A DNA stretch of 64,000 nt, from contig JAVMKO010000002.1 in assembly GCA_032164245.1 (NCBI GenBank), forward strand, positions 93,509,340 to 93,573,339. The letters run 5' to 3'. This DNA is from Sternotherus odoratus (taxonomy: Eukaryota > Chordata > Testudines > Kinosternidae). Below, piece by piece: positions 30,862-41,884 of this stretch (the first letter of the stretch is position 1; every line of letters starts with the position of its first letter). Position numbers and translations under genes: made by a program. The notes beneath the pieces are model-generated. The model ran no database searches, was not told the origin of the DNA, and saw only the letters and a list, made by a program, of their open reading frames with translations.

Positions 30862-32769
30862 ATGTGTATCTATAGTTAGTCTGCCAATAGGCAGATATGG
30901 CTGCACACTAAAATACAGTTAAAGCTGTTTTGTAGATACTTATGAGGTACTGGACTATTTGTTACACAGCAACTTGGGAGATGTATTTTAAACAAAAAAA
31001 AAAAGAAAATATTTTATTTTGGGGAAAAAGGATGTAAAACCATATTTGAAAAAGCTACACTATGCTGTTCTTTAATTACCAAAGAACTTGTATTAGACTG
31101 ACACATTTGCTGTTTATATCTTGTTTTTATTGTAAACATTTGTTTTAACTATTAGCTTGGTGCCATGTTTCTTTTAGTCACTGGGCACCATGCTGCCTTA
31201 TGTTCTGTGTTTAAGTACACTGAAATATCTGACTGCTTCATATATATTTTTTGTCTTCCTAGAGGCCTGCCACTGTGGTTATTTGGCATTGTATTGAAAA
31301 TACTATCAATGTCGAGCCTGTATGTTTGGAATTTCATATGCTAACCCAAGCCAGGCAGTTTGATTGCAGAAATAGTATTACTGCAAGGAAGTGAGGACAA
31401 CATTTCCTTTAAAAATGGCTTTTAGGCAAATGGGGAAACAAATAAGCAGTAATGGATCATGACTGCAAACCTTGCACTGTTCTTTTTACTGGTTATGATC
31501 AAGCTAAAATGGAACATTCTAGAATAATTGTAATCTGTAAAGTCTATTTTAATAATGAAAATGATGGAGGGACTTATGTACAGTGCTTGTGAGTTCTTGA
31601 GAAAGCTGTTCCACATGTAGATATTGTAGATGCCTGTACAATGTCCTGGATATTTGTAAAGTAACAAGTGGTAAAAATGAGTGAAATGAATAGCCTGCTG
31701 TACCTGTTTATTTCTTAGCCAAGTGAATGAGTGAGATACCTGGGACCTTACTGAAAAGCTGCTGTTATTCCTTTGATTTTGTGTATATTAAGCTGACTAG
31801 TGTTTTACTATTTACTGTAAAGAACTGTAATTTATATTCTATTTCTGCCATACATACTGTATTTAATTGGTACAGATCTTTTGTGTTTTAGAATACAGAC
31901 AGTTTATTTCAGATTTTAAAAAAAGATTTTTTGCTTGTATTTGACTTCAATACTGTATTTAAGGATTCATTATCAAAAATTAGGTTTAACGAGTTTGCTA
32001 GTCTACAGCTTTAGTGCTCCAGTGGGATATACTGTATGCACCTCTTGATAGATGTACATGCTAAAGAGACTACTATACCGTTTAGGAGAGGAAGAGTGGA
32101 CAGTATTAATCACTGATACCATTGACTGGCTCATGTAATATACGATTTCAGTGATGACAGAATACAATGCATTTGGCAGTACCCAAATGTATGCTTTGCT
32201 TTCTGGAAAAGAACATACATAGAGCAACAGTTCACAGTATCAATGTCCACCTAGAACTGATCAAGCTGTATCAGTGGAAGAAATTATCAAGAGGATTGTA
32301 ACTGAAGAATTCCTTTGTGAAAAAGTATTTTATCAAGGATAATAAGTGACCCTAGATCATATCCAAATGTTTATAACAAAACACTGTTTTAAATATAAAT
32401 TAAGGATATAAATTAACAAAACTTTTTTAAAAAAAATTATAAAAAAGCTACAATATTTGCCCCAAACAACTATTTTGGATCATTTGAAGACTAACCTGGA
32501 CATTATCTTATGGTAAAAATACAATGTTATTTTGGTTTACAGTGATGTTTAAACACACACTTTTGTATTTATTCTAGGCCTTTATGAATATAAAATATGC
32601 ATTTACTTCAGATATTTTGGGGATAGGTTTGCTTGTGTTAATATGCAGCCTGTAAAGATATTGCACAAAAATAACAAACCAGTCAAACCTATCTGAATGC
32701 TATGCATCCATTCAAGAACTATTTATACAATTGTGGTCTCTGTACTGACTGAAACTCCTGTGCTTCTGC

Positions 32770-33190
32770 TAAGCCTGTATCATAGACCCCAGGTCCAGAG
32801 GGCACCATTCTAATAATCTACTCTGACCACCTGTATAACACAGGCCTTAGAACCTGCCAAAATTCATTATAAAACAAAAATGTATCTTTTTTTTATTCCA
32901 ATCTTGATTTAAAAATTGGTAATGATGGAGAATCCACCACAACATATGGAGATTGTTCCAGTGGTTAACTATCCTCACTGTTAAAAAAAAAAAAATTACA
33001 CCTTATTTCCAGTTTGAATTGTCTAGCTTCAATTTACAGCCCTGGGATCTTGTTACACCGCAACTACCTATGCTATTTTATTCAGGCCCTGTAATAGAAC
33101 CCTAAAGATGTTCCTTAACCATTAAGATTTCTTCCTTAAATTTTTTATATAGTACCACCATCTTCTGCAGCATTTTATAATAAAGTATGC
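32770..33190. mobile_element. CR1-like LINE fragment
   Basis: Strings such as caccattctaataatctac, ctgaccacctgtataacaca and caggccttagaacctgcc belong to a CR1 family common in turtles and crocodilians. The segment after it (aatccaccacaacatatgga, gttccagtggttaactatcc) fits the same family. No coding frame is preserved. Confidence 0.6.
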
Positions 33191-33473
33191 CAAACACAGA
33201 ACAGAATTCTTGCCACAATGATCACTTGCATAAAAAAGCACAAATAATACTGTACAATACAGGACAGACCAAACTCACCTCAATGAACTAGATAATTCAG
33301 ATTTTTTTAACCTTAATCAATATCCTTCTAGTACTTAACTAATCATAAAGGGTCTTATCTTGGACTTTGGATTTAATGTGTGTATTATTGTTCAAGCTGT
33401 GCATTTTCTAAAGACTTCATGGGATTTTATTGTTTTTATGGCTTTTTCAGTTTATAAACAGGGTAGCTTTATT

Positions 33474-33760
33474 AGGCCAGATCTATACTGTGGGAGCCAC
33501 AATGGCATAGGTTCAGCACCATCGCTATGCTGCCATAAACTTGGAGTGTAGACCAAGCCTGTAGCAATGGAGGGGGTTTTCATTGCAGGAACATCATCTC
33601 CCCAAGCAACAGTAGCTTGCTCAATGGAAACATTCATTTGTCAACCTAGCTGCCCCTACGCCAGGAGTAAGACTGGTATAGCTGTGGCACTCTGGTTTAG
33701 GGTTCACATCCCTGAGTGTAGTACCTATGTCAGACTAAATTCTTTGTGTACACCAGGCCT
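33474..33760. mobile_element. MITE, TIR 'aggccagatctatact'
   Basis: The ends aggccagatctatactgtgg and ttctttgtgtacaccaggcct are imperfect inverted copies of the GTCTACACT type seen also at 55515, 56172, 56823 and 58040. There is no transposase. Confidence 0.6.
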
Positions 33761-33839
33761 CACAGTATATAGAGGTGAGTCATTCTAGATGCTTTGCTTC
33801 ATGTGGTATCACCTATGTTTTATCTAACATAGAGTACAA

Positions 33840-33910
33840 ATGTAAGGTTGAAAGGGGGCTAAAAAGGTAATCTAGTTCATCTCACCCAACCATCCATACT
33901 GAGACAGGAC
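33840..33910. mobile_element. Short CR1 fragment
   Basis: The string aggtaatctagttcatctca followed by ccatccatactgagacagga parallels the CR1 piece at 38551. It is cut off by the MITE at 33959. Confidence 0.5.
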
Positions 33911-33958
33911 CAAGTATTCTTTTCTGCAGTATTACTGCTCAGCCATTTATTCCCTATA

Positions 33959-34448
33959 CAGTAAACCCTCGATTTAACGGACTTCGGATGCAACGGACAA
34001 AATTTTTGAGCAAGTCTGATGCATCCAAAATCCATTTCTCGCGGGCTGGCTGCCGGCTCCCGGCTGCCGCCCGGGTCACAGCAGCAGGCGGGCTGGCTCC
34101 CGGCTGCCGCCCGGGTCCAGGCAGCGGGCAGGCTGGCTGCCAGCTTCCGGCTGCCACCCGGGTCCAGGCAGTGGGCGGGCTGGCTGCCGGCTCCCGCCCG
34201 GCTCCCGCCTGCGGATGGGCTGCCGTCTCCCACCCGGCTCCCGCCTGCGGACGGGCTGGCTGACAGTTCCCGGCTACCGCCCGGGTCCCAGCAACGGGCA
34301 GGCTGCGGAGCTGCCGCTCCGACCCTGTGGCGGGCGGGCTGCTGCTCCGACAGCTCTTTTTTTTTTATTATTATTATTAAATAACGGACTTTTTGATTTA
34401 ACGGACACCCCCTCGCCCGAATTAGTCCGTTAAATGGAGGTTTTACTG
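33959..34448. mobile_element. Pogo/Tigger-like MITE with long GC-rich minisatellite core, TA flanks
   Basis: The termini are the same as in the copy at 16446 (cagtaaaccctcgatttaac and gttaaatggaggttttactg), with TA at 33957-33958 and 34449-34450. The core is longer than its sister's because the ggctggctgccggctcccgg-type unit is repeated more times. It codes for nothing; the frames read across it are repeats of AAGSQPA-like peptides. Confidence 0.88.
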
Positions 34449-37400
34449 TATTGTATTTGGGCACTTGATCTTTCCTTCCTAAGTGTAGTACTTTGCACTT
34501 GTCTATACTGAATTTAATATGTCATAATTAAACTCTTTATTCTGTTCCCTAGGATTTAAATATTCACCAATAGAACACTTCACTGTCGTTAATTAGGCTT
34601 GGCAGAATTTTATATTTATTTTTATAACTTTGGATAATATTGATGTTTGTTTTTAAGCATTTTCTCCAATTTTTATTAATTTAAATGTTTATTGTTCATA
34701 ATTATGGGGAGGCTGCACCTCCTACACCTGCCCTGGCAGTGTCCTCCCGCTGGTGCCTCCCTAGTCCTAAAATTAACACATGATGAAGCATAGGGGCCAG
34801 CAGAAGGGGGTGGTTCTCCCCCAGCCCTCTTCATCCTACTTAAATGGTGCCTCTGCTCTAGCTCCACTAACACCAGCATTACAACATATTTTATACACTT
34901 TAAGGTGGAACTCAAAAGTTTGCAAGCAACATTTTTCTTATTGTGCCTACCTGTAAAATGTGATTATCGTCGATGGAAATATTTTTCATTGATTTGTGTA
35001 TGTGTACATCAACAACTGATAAAAATCTAAGCCTTCCGAGCCTAGCTCCAAGGTGACTATCAAAGACAAAAGATAAAATGCCAATGACACAAGTAAAAAA
35101 TAACCCAAATATTGAGATATGGACATTTTAAATTAGTTTTCTTTTAAAGATAAGACCCAACACATGTAAGTGCACCAATAAACAGATTTTTCACTCAACG
35201 ACAGCCTAACAATCTTGACAATGGATGCACATAAAACTGGCACTTCTGAAACTTGTAATCAAGCATCTAATTTCTACATATTGAAAATATACTTTCTGGT
35301 ATACTGTAAATGTTCAGTGTGCCGATAGTGATATGACATCAGAGCTTAGGTAATGTTATAAGAGCTGTGCAAACTCATTCTGAAACAGTGAGTTAGCAAT
35401 TACCTTTCTCTCGCAGGTTCACAGGATCAGAAATGATTAGGGGGCTGGAGCACATGCCTGAAAGACATGACTTATGAGGAGAGGCTGAGGGAATTGGGAT
35501 TGTTTCGTCTGCAGAAGAGAAGAAGGGCGGTGGGTTTGATAGCTGCTTTCAACTACCTGAAAGGGGGTTCCAAAGAGGATGGATCTAGACTGTTCTCAGT
35601 GGTACCAGATGACAAAACAAGGAGTAATGGTCTCAAGTTGCGGTGGGGGGAGGTTTAGGTTGGATATTCGGAAAAACATTTTCACTAGGAGGCTGGTGAA
35701 GCACTGGAATGGGTTACCGAGGGAGGTGGTAGAATCTCCTTCCTTAGCGGTTTTTAAGGTCTGGCTTGATAAAGCCCTGGCTGGGATGGTTTAGTTGGGG
35801 ATTGATTCTGCTTTGAGCAGGGGGGTTGGACTAGATGACCTCCTGAGGTCCCTTCCAACCCTGATATTCTATGATCTGGGAGCTGAACTGAATAATGCGG
35901 AGGAAACTTCACAGGTGATTCTTTTATGGAGTTTTCCTGCTCTAGCCTCTCCTGTGGTTTTTGATCTGGCTGTCTGTTTTTAATCTATTTGTATACTTTA
36001 GTTCCTATATTTTAGAAGAATAATACTGGAAATGGATTGAAGCTGTATACTTCAAACCAGAAATTTCCTAAAGTTCAAGGACATTTGGAAAGTTTTGATG
36101 CAGGCAGTTTTCTCCACTTATAATTTTTATCCTTTCTACAGTTTTTTGATGTTTCTGGTCATTTGAAAGCCACTAATTGCAGGTGTGCAATAAGGTCTTC
36201 GCCATTTAACTAAATGAATCCATATCGCAGGGTCCTTGAAAACGTCTTTGTCAGTCTCTCCTTGGCTGTGTGCCTTCCCTTTGCTGTAGATTTCAACAGT
36301 GTGTGTGGAGTTTTCAGGTAAATAGGAGGTAGAGTGCTAACGGCTGAGTTAAATGTGGCATACCCCTACTCAGCAAAGACAAGAGCATCAGAAGATGGGT
36401 AAGAAACCAAAAGGGGCAACAGCAATATCGGAAGTGGCAGTGAAGAAAGGATAGAGCAGTAAGGGGGATGGGACTATGCAGAGCTGATTAAGACCTTTAG
36501 AGATCCTAAGCACTGAAAGGATTATGGTGCCCTCCCATATGTAATTAAAAATAAAAACCATACTATACCGTAAAATAAAATTTTATTTTTCAAAATGAGA
36601 CCATTTAAATATATGCTGAAATTAAAATAGCTTCTTTCTAGATTTTCTGTTTTCAAAATTCTGGATAAGTTAATCAAAGCTGATTCGACAAAGCATGTCC
36701 GTTTCCATACAATAGGGAAAGTGAATCAAGTCTGTCCTGACACATTGCTTTTCTCTGAGGGTTTTTTTTTCTTTTCAGCTGAGAAAGAGCATTCTGCGGA
36801 GCAGTTAGTAATCATCAATGTTAGAAAAATATGTAGTGCGATCTCTACATTTGGAAATACACATTGTATTCTGTCCTTTCAGTATTGTGTCATGAGTATC
36901 AATGTGACTGAATTTCATTTTTTCCTGTTTCATTAAACTGCGTGCATATAACAGTGGAACTGCTGTACTTCACAGAGATTCTTGTTCAAGTCAACAGGGT
37001 ATGTATGAGTCAACTACCTTTGTGAATATTGTTCAGCTAAGTCCATCTTGTTTAGAAAAGAAAAGAATATATTAATAATAAAATGAAATGTATTGCAATA
37101 CATGACAGGCTCTGATTTCCTTGCATTATTTCAATATATGTTAGTAGGGCACCCCGCTGGTTTAGGTGGGGATAAGTAATAAAAAGAGAACAGAAAAATG
37201 GGGGAAGAGTGTGTAGTGGAGTGTAAGGAAGTTAAAGTTCTGATTTTTCACATGATGACTACTTTGATGCTTTTTTTTTTTTTTTTGAAATATCAAATAT
37301 CAATTTTTTTTCACAAAAAAAATCTCGGTTTTTTTGGTGCCCCCTGCTTTGCTTAGTCTGCCTATTGGGTAATCCAGCCCTGAGAACTGCGTCAGAGCCA

Positions 37401-37550
37401 GCTGCTGTGGGGAAAGTGTAAGAAGAAAGCCAGTACCATGTAGGCCTTAGGGCCCTGGTATATCTCCCAAAGGCTAAAGTCGGATTCCCTTCAGATGAGA
37501 GCGAAGAGCCGGAGGGAAAACAGCCTGTACCATGGGCCCCGTGCCCATCA
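34449..37550. other. Intergenic DNA between KIF13A and SIRT5
   Basis: Apart from the CR1 copy at 35418-35876, this stretch is AT-rich and shows no gene, RNA gene or clear repeat. A T-rich run lies at 37270-37287. Confidence 0.5.
35418..35876 (+). mobile_element. CR1 LINE 3' end
   Basis: This is a 5'-truncated CR1 copy. It keeps the C-terminal RT tail in two frames (YEERLRELGLFRLQKRR and [20 protein letters not shown]) and ends with ccttccaaccctgatattctatgat, the canonical 3' tail. Frameshifts separate the two coding pieces. Confidence 0.92.
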
Positions 37551-37559
37551 GAAAGACCC

Positions 37560-38260
37560 GTACGGGTCTCTCCGCAGGTAGCACCACATCGCGGGGGCGA
37601 TGAATGCCGCCGGCTGGCCAGGCTCCCCCCATCGCCCCCCAGCACGGAGGGGGCCGCGGGGGCCGGCGTCGCTTCGCGGAGCCCGGGGCTGGTGGTGGAA
37701 GATCAGGGGCGAGCTACGGGTTAGCGCCGCCGCCCCCGGTCCCCGTCGCGCCCCGCGGGCTGTCCCGGGCCGGGGCGTGCGAGCCGCGGCCCGAACAGAG
37801 CCCGGGTGGGTGGGTGTCCGGGGCGGGCAGGGGGCGGGGGTTGTGCTGGGCCGGGCCCGGCTCCTCCTCCCCGCGGCCCCAGGGGCGGGACGTGCCGCGC
37901 TCCACGCAGCAGCGGGCGAGGCTGGGCCCCGACACCAGCCGCTGCGGCCTCCCACCGGGCGCTGCTGCGGAGGTGGGTACCGGGCTGGGGCGGCCGCTCA
38001 GGGACGGGGCCGGGCCTCCCCCGGGGAGGCGGGGCGCGCTGGGAGGTGAATCGGGGGCTCTCCCCTCACGGGCCTGCCGGGCTGTGCGCGCCGGGGCGGA
38101 GGGGCTGATAACATCGCCCTGGTATAACCCCGCATCCCCCCCCCCCCGCCTGGGCCGGGGGAGCCGGGCTGGGACCTCTGGGCCCCCCGCGTGGGGTCAC
38201 CCGCATCCCGAGCCTAGGTCCCCAGGCTGCCACCTGCTAAATCATGGGTGGGGCGGTGGT
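37560..38260 (+). promoter_or_regulatory. CpG-rich block, likely SIRT5 promoter and non-coding exon 1
   Basis: GC and CpG density rise sharply here against AT-rich flanks, 3.5 kb before the first SIRT5 coding exon. A good donor-like sequence (gcggag|gtgggta) lies at 37972-37973, a possible end of exon 1. Frames of 100-230 codons in this block are compositional. Transcription start and direction are inferred. Confidence 0.6.
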
Positions 38261-38550
38261 AAACCCCCCCCCCCCCCCCCCCGACCCAGCCTGAGCCTCT
38301 ATTGACTGAGTTGAGGGACTGGGTTGGGTGCCCAGGCAGTAGCAGGCTGGTGGGTCAGGGTCGCCTAGCCACTGGGGATAAGAGTCATCCCGAGTGGGTG
38401 TGGGATACACTGACACACATTAAGGGCTTGCCTGGCCCTGATATTGCTTGAATTATACCCCAGCCCTGCAGCTTTCATTACCCTGGGGATAATTCGAGCC
38501 ATAGAACATTTGAAAATCCGAGCGGAGAAAGGGCAAGTTGTATTTTCATA

Positions 38551-38905
38551 GAAATGTAGGGCATGAGAGGTCATCTAGTTCACATCCCTCCCCCCACCCC
38601 CATGCTGAGGAAGGACCAAGTGTACTCTGCGAACCCCACAGGTGTTTGTCCAACCTATTCCTAAATACCTCCAGTGATACGGATGCCACAGCCTCCCTGA
38701 AAGCTTATTCCACAGCTTTCCTCTTATAGTTAGTACGTTTTTCCTAATATCCAGCCTGAATCTCCCTCACTGCAGACCAAACCGATGACTTTTGTCCAAC
38801 CATTGGTAGACATGGAGAACAACTGATAGCTGTCCTGTCCATAACAACCTCTTACATATTTGAAGACTATTATATTGTTCCCTCTCAGCCTTCTTTTCTA
38901 GGTTA
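38551..38905 (+). mobile_element. CR1-like LINE fragment
   Basis: The strings tgagaggtcatctagttcac, aaggaccaagtgtactctgc, tgtttgtccaacctattcct and aatatccagcctgaatctcc are hallmarks of a reptile CR1 family. The copy is diverged and carries no frame. Confidence 0.7.
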
Positions 38906-38930
38906 GACATGACGGGTGTAGACCTCAGGA

Positions 38931-39420
38931 TCACACTTCGATCCTTGAGGGAGTGGAGCACTTTATCCAACTTGTTGGATGTCCTCTCTCGTCACATGTA
39001 CCTGTTATACAATATATATTGGATGTCTGAAAATCAAGAGGCATGTTGTGGGGTAAAGCTATTGGCCATGGGCCATCTGACATGTTCAGAGCCACCTGCA
39101 GCACCATCTTTTCTACCATCTGGTATTCTTTGATGGTTTTCCTTAGTTCTTCTCTACATTCCTGATGGAATTTGGATATGTATGGGCTTATCCTTTCCCA
39201 TTCCAAAAATCTGTATTTAGCTAAAAGGGCCTTGTAGTTTGTGATACAGAATTGGAGGGAGGTAGATGAATATGCCTTATGCCTGAAAAGATCCAGTTCT
39301 TGGAGTCCTTATTTTTCAGCATACCCTTGGTATATCAGGTCTTTTCTTGGACCACAGAGACTCTAGGGGTGGATGAGTGTAAACATTTTTGACGTTTTTG
39401 ATAAATGTTTTTCTACTTGC
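38931..39420 (-). pseudogene. DIRS gag remnant on the minus strand
   Basis: Read on the minus strand, pieces in more than one frame give VYTHPPLESL, then LDLFRHKAYSS and KAYSSTSLQFCITNYKALL, then a Glu/Lys-rich helix ending MVLQVALNMSDG. The gag of the DIRS copy at 17836 has LYIHPPPSSL, then LDHFGRKVYSS and KVYSSGGLQLRVANHQALL, then YALQAALDSADS in the same order. The match of three blocks in order supports homology. The fragment is old and lacks the RT and recombinase parts. Confidence 0.7.
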
Positions 39421-39475
39421 TCTGAAGTAGGGGGAAGTGAGCCTTAATGTGTTAGCTGCTATAGTCAGCCTAATA

Positions 39476-39755
39476 CAGCATTTCTCAAACTCTTGAGAAC
39501 CGTGACCCATTTTTGCTTCCTTGGCTGCCGCGGCAGACCCTTGTATGTCCGCCGAAAAGCCACTGAATTAATTACTTCCGCATTCTGCTGCTTTTTCGAC
39601 TTTTTGGTAGACATGCCGAGCGCTCCCGACCGCAGCCAAACTGAGTGCTCGGTATGTCCACCGAAAAGCCGCAGAATGCAGAAGTAATTCATTCGGTGGC
39701 TTTTAAGCGGCGCCAGGAGGGTTGCAACTCCCAGTTTGAGAACCTCCCGCCCTAA
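39476..39755. mobile_element. Non-autonomous hAT-like fragment, 'cagcatttctcaaactc' end
   Basis: The left end cagcatttctcaaactcttg and the right part cccagtttgagaacctcc are inverted versions of the common cagtggttctcaaactttt hAT terminus. Two internal copies of ccgaaaagccgcagaatgca-like sequence occur in opposite orientation. Confidence 0.65.
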
Positions 39756-41745
39756 TGCATTTAAAAAACAAATACCTATTATCCTCGTCTAGACAGACCC
39801 CTGGCATATAATGTGGGCAGGATATGTTGTGTTTAACCCAGGCTCCCACTGAGGCTGAACACAGCAAGCTAGCACATTTTTTAAGTGTTAAACTGTGTCT
39901 ACACTAGGTGCAAAATTACATTTAAATTGTTAACGCTTACATTTTTCTAATCTAGAAAAAAGCAAGTGAAGGTTTTCCCATGTTTATCCCAATGTGACAC
40001 TTTAAGACTTCCCCTTGTCTCATTCCCACCACAAACCATTGCCTCAGTGAGATTCTAATCTGAGATCCTGCAAATTGTCACATGAATGCAAACACCCATA
40101 GATTGGGTCTGTGAACACAGGTCCACCCAGGCATTTATCATTGCAGGAGGTTAGGCCCTAAATGTTTCTATTTGACATACTGTTGTTGTCTTTTACTTTG
40201 TTGCACAGTGAAACAAATCATATACATGCTACAGTATACTCTCAGCAGTACAGTTGCTTGTCTAAACTATGTATGTGATCTATTTTGAATATCATTGTTT
40301 TTAATTTATGCTTGAACAAAATTCATGTTTTTAATGTGTCTGAAAGACAAAATTATTATGCTGTGATGCCAGTAATGAAATCATGATCTTTGTAAAGTTC
40401 AATGAACTCGCTGCATTAGTTTAATTGTAGTATGTAAATTCTTGTCATCAATACCAGATAGTTAAAATTGGTTTAAATATTTTTATATAGATTATTTTTT
40501 CACTATTATAATGAGAGAATGATGAGGTAATATTAGGGAAATAATCACTGGTTTTAGGTATGGTTTTCATCTCCTACAGTTTCAAAATATAAGGGGAGCT
40601 TCTTCTTTTGATTGAGATGTAAGAACATCTGAGTCAGTGGAAAGTACTGTGGATTTTAAATATCCGGGAAGATTGTATTTAAGGGAAAAAAATATGCTGG
40701 TTGTAGTGAACATAAATACGAAGTTTTTTTTTATTACTTTCCTCCATTTTTGTATAGTTGATGATCTCTATGCTTATGTGGATTGTATGGGATTTATCTT
40801 TTAAAAATACTTTAAATTCCATTTACCACTAAAGAGGAAATTGACTTATAAATACTACCAATAACACTTTCCAATATGTTCAGTCTTTATATATGTTACA
40901 TATATAAGGAAAATTACAAGACCAAGGTGAAAAGGATAGAGCAGCTATACTGTGTTGATAGGTAATTGGATCTAACATGCTAAACACCAGAATTGAAATC
41001 TGTATTAAGGGCTTGGTGGAATGGTTTTAGCCCAGGCCCACTAAACACTTGGTCACCTTTACCCTGTTTGAGGGTTCATCAGCCTTGTCATAAGGCGAGA
41101 CAATTCCCAGTAAAATTAGTGTACGCTGTAATAGTTTACTCCAGGTGTGAATGTTGCCCAGTGTATGTTTTACCATCGGTAAAGGGGGAATAAATCTCAG
41201 AATTAGTTAAAGGTTGTATGAGGTATTAAAAATGAAATGTCCTGTATGTGTTAAGCATTACTGTCTCTGCACAGTATCACATTTATGTTTATTAAACCAT
41301 GAGATCATACTGTATGTTTTCAATATAAGGACTCGAGTCACAGCAGAGTGGAAAGAATTAATTCATTTTATGGGGGAACATATTAATTGGCTATTCCACC
41401 TTGAGTTCAAGTAAGATTTTTACATGTCTGTGTTTTGTACTGGGGAAAAACCTGGAAAAAATATAGGTATTTCAGTACTTTCTCCACAAGAGGAGGATTG
41501 GAGGTCCTTTAATACTTTTATGTTGTGTTTTATTTGATTGCTGTATAAGTTTTGAAATATTGTAGTTGTGAACTTTGCCCATAAGCAGTACTTGGGCTGG
41601 ATAAATGAGGTGGAAGATGAAATAATAAATACTGTACCTCATTCTTTTTGTAACACAGAAAAGAAAGTATTTAAGAGTATATTTTCTGTATAGTTTTGCC
41701 ACATAAACATGTATTTGTATAACTTTTCATTTGATCTCTCTTCAG

Positions 41746-41884
41746 ATTAAGAACTATAAAGTGATCCTGATGAGTCTCTTCCAGTTTACCAGTAGAAGGC
41801 TGGTTTCGCAAGCATATTGTGGACTTAAGCCGCCTCCTTCCAAGAAACAAAGGATTTGCTTAGAAATGGCTCGCCCTAATTCAA
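41746..41884 (+). CDS. SIRT5: SIRT5 first coding exon (start codon 41770)
   Basis: The acceptor is ctctcttcag and the donor is gtaaga. The 24 bases before ATG are 5' UTR. The exon reads [20 protein letters not shown] to MARPNS and has the Arg-rich, non-acidic character of a mitochondrial presequence. An upstream in-frame ATG at 41731 lies in the intron. Confidence 0.92.

Larger units (their letters stand above)
30685..33470 (+). other. KIF13A 3' UTR and downstream DNA
   Basis: The first part is AT-rich and unique, as expected of a vertebrate 3' UTR. I could not fix the cleavage site; an AATAAA lies at about 33179, but inside or next to a CR1-like repeat. The start of the intergenic region is therefore undefined. 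Confidence 0.45.
38261..41745 (+). other. SIRT5 first intron (inferred)
   Basis: This intron contains a CR1 fragment, a minus-strand DIRS gag remnant and a hAT fragment between 38551 and 39755. From 39760 to 41745 I see only unique AT-rich DNA. Confidence 0.5.

Noticed and set aside
33877..34464. 195-codon minus-strand frame
   Set aside because: It translates the GC-rich minisatellite of the MITE at 33959 into repeated short peptides.
37600..38305. Overlapping frames of 100-233 codons on both strands in the CpG-rich block
   Set aside because: They arise from high GC and lack of stops, contain Gly/Ala/Pro/Arg-rich filler and show no domain or splice logic.
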